A stretch of DNA of 64,000 nt from Paracoccaceae bacterium. Its GTDB lineage: Bacteria > Pseudomonadota > Alphaproteobacteria > Rhodobacterales > Rhodobacteraceae. Within the stretch, counting starts at the first letter, position 1. Each line of letters starts with the position of its first letter. Below the pieces are notes generated by a model. The model was not told where the DNA came from. It saw only the letters and a program-made list of their open reading frames with translations, and ran no database searches. A program made the translations under genes and the position numbers. The stretch covers positions 248,001 to 312,000 of the forward strand of contig JAMWZC010000004.1 in the NCBI GenBank assembly GCA_024304985.1, given 5' to 3'. Of the stretch, positions 62,829 through 64,000 are shown piece after piece.

Positions 62829-63733
62829 CAGGACAACTCCCTCAGCGTGCGTTGGGCGGCGTGGCGCGTGGCGGCAAAGGCCACGGCAGCCCCCAGCGGT
62901 GGAATGACCAAGGGCCAGATCCAGTGCCAGCCCTGAAACCCGAGACCCGTCAGAAACCCGGCCTCGGCCTGCGCCGATGGCAGGATCAGCACGGCGATCA
63001 TGCCCAGCACCGTCCCCGCGGCAGCCCCGCCCAGCGCGCGCAGGGTGAAACGGCGCACGAAGGCCTGCGCGATGTAGGCGTCACGCGCCCCCACCAGCCG
63101 CAGCACCGCGATCACCTGCGCATTGGCAGCCAGCGCCGCCTGCGCGGCCAGCGTGATCATCGCCGCGGTCGCCGCGCCGATCAAAGCGATGGACAACCAT
63201 CCCAAAAGGCGCAGGCGGTCAGCCGCCATCACCAGGGGCCGCCGCCAGCGGGTGTGGTCGTCCAGCACCGCGCCCGGCACTTCGGCGGACAGGCGCAGGC
63301 GCAGACCTGCGGCGTCATAGCCGGTCTCATCCTCGATCACCTCGATCAGCTGCGGGATGGGCAGGCTTTCGACCGGCAGATCGGGGCCGAACCACGGCTC
63401 CAGCAGGGCGCGTTGCTCCTCGTCGGACAGAGCGCGGGCCGAGGCGACGCCGGGTGTCGTCTCCAGCACGCGCAGCGCGGCGGTGGTCTGCGCCTCGCGC
63501 TGATCCATCGGGGCCGAGATCCGCAGGGTCGAGGCGCGGGCCAACTCGTCGCTCCAGCGATCCGCCAGACGCCCCGTCGCCAGCGACAGCGCCAGCGCGA
63601 AAACCGTCAGAAACGCCATGGCGGCCGCCACAAAAACGGTCAGCCGTGCCGTAAAGCCGGTGGGCGGCACCAGCCGGTCGGCCTGCACGTCCCCGGCCAG
63701 AAATGCGGTGATGCGGGTCAGGTCGGGTGTCAC
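62828..63733 (-). CDS. ftsX: Cell division protein FtsX
   Basis: Membrane component of the FtsEX complex that controls amidases at the division site. It is 301 residues with an N-terminal helix (about 30-50), a periplasmic domain (about 55-165) and three C-terminal helices. The region 'LVGARDAYIAQAFVRRFTLRALGGAAAG' (about 216-243) is typical of FtsX. It overlaps ftsE by 4 bp. Confidence 0.9.
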   Translation of the reverse strand: MTPDLTRITAFLAGDVQADRLVPPTGFTARLTVFVAAAMAFLTVFALALSLATGRLADRWSDELARASTLRISAPMDQREAQTTAALRVLETTPGVASARALSDEEQRALLEPWFGPDLPVESLPIPQLIEVIEDETGYDAAGLRLRLSAEVPGAVLDDHTRWRRPLVMAADRLRLLGWLSIALIGAATAAMITLAAQAALAANAQVIAVLRLVGARDAYIAQAFVRRFTLRALGGAAAGTVLGMIAVLILPSAQAEAGFLTGLGFQGWHWIWPLVIPPLGAAVAFAATRHAAQRTLRELS

Positions 63734-64000
63734 AGATCCGCCCCCGCTGTATGCAACCGGCGCTGCGAGATCCGCAGCACCCGCGCCTGCACCTGGCTTT
63801 TGGCGGCGCGGATCAGGTTCATGTCATGGGTCGCGATCATGATCGTCTTGCCCATCCGGTTCAGCTCGACCAGCAATTGCAGCAGGCGTTGCGACATCTC
63901 CCAGTCGATATTTCCGGTGGGCTCATCGGCAAGGATCACTTCGGGCGACATGATGACGGCGCGGGCCAGCGCGGCACGCTGCCGCTCGCCCCCCGACAAT
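63730..64000 (-). CDS. ftsE: Cell division ATP-binding protein FtsE, C-terminal part (cut by window edge)
   Basis: The last 89 residues of an ABC ATPase: signature LSGGERQR, Walker B 'VILADEPTGNID' and the switch His in 'IMIATHDMNLI'. The ADEPTGNID motif and the ftsX overlap identify FtsE. The N-terminal part with Walker A is outside the window. Confidence 0.92.
   Translation of the reverse strand, partial: LSGGERQRAALARAVIMSPEVILADEPTGNIDWEMSQRLLQLLVELNRMGKTIMIATHDMNLIRAAKSQVQARVLRISQRRLHTAGADL

Overview
The window is a gene-dense, GC-rich chromosomal segment of an alphaproteobacterium, most likely Rhodobacterales (Roseobacter/Rhodobacter lineage). The evidence is the gene content: an ethylmalonyl-CoA pathway (crotonyl-CoA carboxylase/reductase, ethylmalonyl-CoA mutase, mesaconyl-CoA hydratase, malyl-CoA thioesterase), homospermidine synthase, an AHL LuxI/LuxR pair, a SucB with two lipoyl domains, and several families typical of this order (DUF2125, TIGR02186, Hint_2, DUF1737). 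I see no insertion sequence, prophage, integrase, CRISPR array, rRNA or tRNA gene. It reads as core chromosome with a few accessory-looking genes.

Layout. 0-1.3 kb (-): start of the F1 ATP synthase operon (atpH, atpA cut by the window edge). 1.7-6.7 kb: methyltransferase, gloB, clpA and an M23 peptidase whose signal-peptide codons contain a near-ideal intrinsic terminator. 6.7-9.6 kb (-): a MotA/MotB-like ion-driven pair with a long coiled coil. 9.6-15.5 kb: ChaC, DUF2125, extensin-like protein, prephenate dehydrogenase, hisC, homospermidine synthase. 15.6-22 kb: rpsD, a 24-codon lipoprotein gene, a Hint-domain protein, an LpxR-like outer-membrane deacylase and an antiporter with a cyclic-nucleotide-binding-like domain. 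22-30 kb (+): NifU-like protein, tsaB, rimI, a four-gene BMP-type nucleoside ABC transporter, TauE and TIGR02186. 30.3-34.2 kb (-): a quorum-sensing block (small ORF, luxR, luxI, RecD-like helicase, SDR) whose genes overlap or nearly touch.

34.5-61.4 kb is the metabolic heart. ccr, a PlsB-like acyltransferase and ecm are followed by small genes, sdhCDAB, the mch/DUF1737/nnrU/mcl2 operon, mdh, sucCD, sucAB and lpdA. Acetyl-CoA assimilation through ethylmalonyl-CoA and the lower half of the TCA cycle are therefore encoded side by side. 61.5-64 kb (-): ftsE (cut), ftsX, plsC and a PNPOx-like gene.

The most interesting signals are regulatory. (1) A TGTGATCACA palindrome occurs in pairs with exactly 21 bp between centres upstream of both sdhC and sucC, with a third copy beyond sdhC. 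(2) A 15-mer, CATGCCGCAATGCAG, is shared by the ccr and ecm upstream regions, with a close variant upstream of mcl2. (3) A near-identical 3'-UTR element lies just after four unrelated genes. (4) A 12-bp terminator stem sits inside the signal-peptide codons of the M23 gene. (5) A CTG-N10-CAG lux-box candidate precedes luxI. All coordinates were read by eye; promoters and operators are inferences.
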